Of a DNA stretch of 64,000 nt, positions 63,525 through 64,000 are shown in pieces. Positions within the stretch are counted from its first letter, which is position 1. Each line of letters begins with the position of its first letter. Origin of the DNA: Sphingobacteriia bacterium (GTDB lineage: Bacteria > Bacteroidota > Bacteroidia > Chitinophagales > Chitinophagaceae); the NCBI GenBank assembly GCA_004294135.1, contig RDZY01000007.1:124001-188000 (forward strand), given 5' to 3'. The notes below the pieces were generated by a model. It did not search any database. It was not told where the DNA came from and worked only from the letters and a program-made list of their open reading frames with translations. A program made the position numbers and the translations under genes.

Positions 63525-64000
63525 TTACTGATTGGGTTGGTTGTGGGTAAGATTAAACTCCCGCATTGCTTTGGGAAAATTCCTATTCTCGTGTCCCGGT
63601 CTGCACAATTTTAATAATGCAAATCGCTGCAATTCACTCAGTGCCTTCCACTGCGCTATTCCAATTTCAAAATTAAAATCCTTACAAGATTGCAACAGTT
63701 GTACTGGAATACTTTCCAAGATCATAAATTCTGGTCGAGGATTTATCTCCAGTACAGTGGCTATATTTCCTGTATGCATTTTTACCAGCTCGCTTAAATA
63801 TGCATGATATATTTCTTGCTCTTTGTTGCTTTGGCATTGTTTAAGTGCCAGTTCTATCCTTTCCTCAATTGAAAATCTACTCCATTCTGCTAATTTAAGT
63901 TTGATTCCCACTAGATCCATTTTCAACCTTACAATCATAGGTATACAACGTATATTTTCTTCCACAAAATCTTCTTCAAAATCAAAATATTTTTTCTCCC
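63525..64000 (-). CDS. nitrate-reductase-associated protein, partial (5' end beyond window)
   Basis: The frame runs off the right edge with no ATG reached: the reading frame before the apparent GTG at 63965 continues as KYFDFEEDF, the usual start region of the family. The visible part has IRCIPMIVRLKMDLVGIKL, LAEWSRFSIEERIELALKQC and GIAQWKALSELQRFALLKLC, matching the Nitr_red_assoc family (TIGR02664) found beside assimilatory nitrate reductase in cyanobacteria and Bacteroidota. Its molecular function is unknown. The rubredoxin-fusion gene begins 6 nt after its stop, so they are co-transcribed. Confidence 0.85.
   Translation of the reverse strand, partial: EKKYFDFEEDFVEENIRCIPMIVRLKMDLVGIKLKLAEWSRFSIEERIELALKQCQSNKEQEIYHAYLSELVKMHTGNIATVLEINPRPEFMILESIPVQLLQSCKDFNFEIGIAQWKALSELQRFALLKLCRPGHENRNFPKAMREFNLTHNQPNQ

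Overview
The window reads as chromosome of a low-GC member of the Bacteroidota, most likely Chitinophagaceae. The evidence: promoters of the TTG-N19-22-TAnnTTTG type rather than sigma70 boxes; a fused SecDF; the long (about 310 residue) NusB; the futalosine route to menaquinone (MqnA, MqnE); a eukaryote-like class Ia ribonucleotide reductase; a single-chain serine dehydratase; and few purine-rich Shine-Dalgarno sites. I saw no phage, insertion sequence, CRISPR array or replication origin, so this is mostly core genome with small accessory patches.

Layout. 0-5.2 kb: a surface-glycan patch with four class I methyltransferases (one cut by the left edge), a family 9 and a family 2 glycosyltransferase. 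5.2-16 kb: mqnA diverging from purB, a 1593-residue TamB-like protein, a family 39 glycosyltransferase, YceI, aroQ and carA. 16-20 kb: an alpha-operon block on the minus strand, infA-rpmJ-rpsM-rpsK-rpsD-rpoA-rplQ, closed by a clear terminator; secY and map do not precede infA here. 20-25 kb: a homogentisate-dioxygenase-like protein, a small histidine-rich membrane protein, mqnE and a type II NADH dehydrogenase. 25-29 kb: a cobalamin riboswitch followed by nrdB-nrdA. 29-37 kb: sdaA, an exported beta-lactamase-fold hydrolase, an aminotransferase, an RlmK-type rRNA methyltransferase, and nusB-yajC-coaE-histidine kinase. 37-47 kb: groES-groEL, YhhN-type membrane protein, FKBP lipoprotein, secDF, an A-type Fe-S carrier and a methylmalonyl-CoA mutase catalytic subunit. 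47-61 kb: a Pmp3-domain protein, YggS, an exported protein with a DxDDT motif, acyl-CoA dehydrogenase, amidase, aconitase, a PspC-domain protein, a haem-containing PQQ dehydrogenase lipoprotein, glnS, a degenerate aromatic-amino-acid-lyase-like protein and tRNA-Arg(UCU). 61-64 kb: a patch tied to nitrate assimilation (SelW-like protein, mobA, a sulfite/nitrite-reductase-like protein fused to rubredoxin, and a nitrate-reductase-associated protein running off the right edge).

Themes. Vitamin B12 links the riboswitch-controlled B12-independent reductase with the B12-dependent mutase. Menaquinone synthesis (mqnA, mqnE), NDH-2 and aconitase form the respiratory core. In several genes (purB, mqnE, glnS, the acyl-CoA dehydrogenase) a recognisable -7 box lies inside the longest open frame and moves the start downstream; I used those shorter starts. 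The least understood pieces are the lyase-like protein that lost its MIO triad, the reductase-rubredoxin fusion, the exported DxDDT protein, and a small membrane protein whose upstream membrane helix is in frame but has no AUG.
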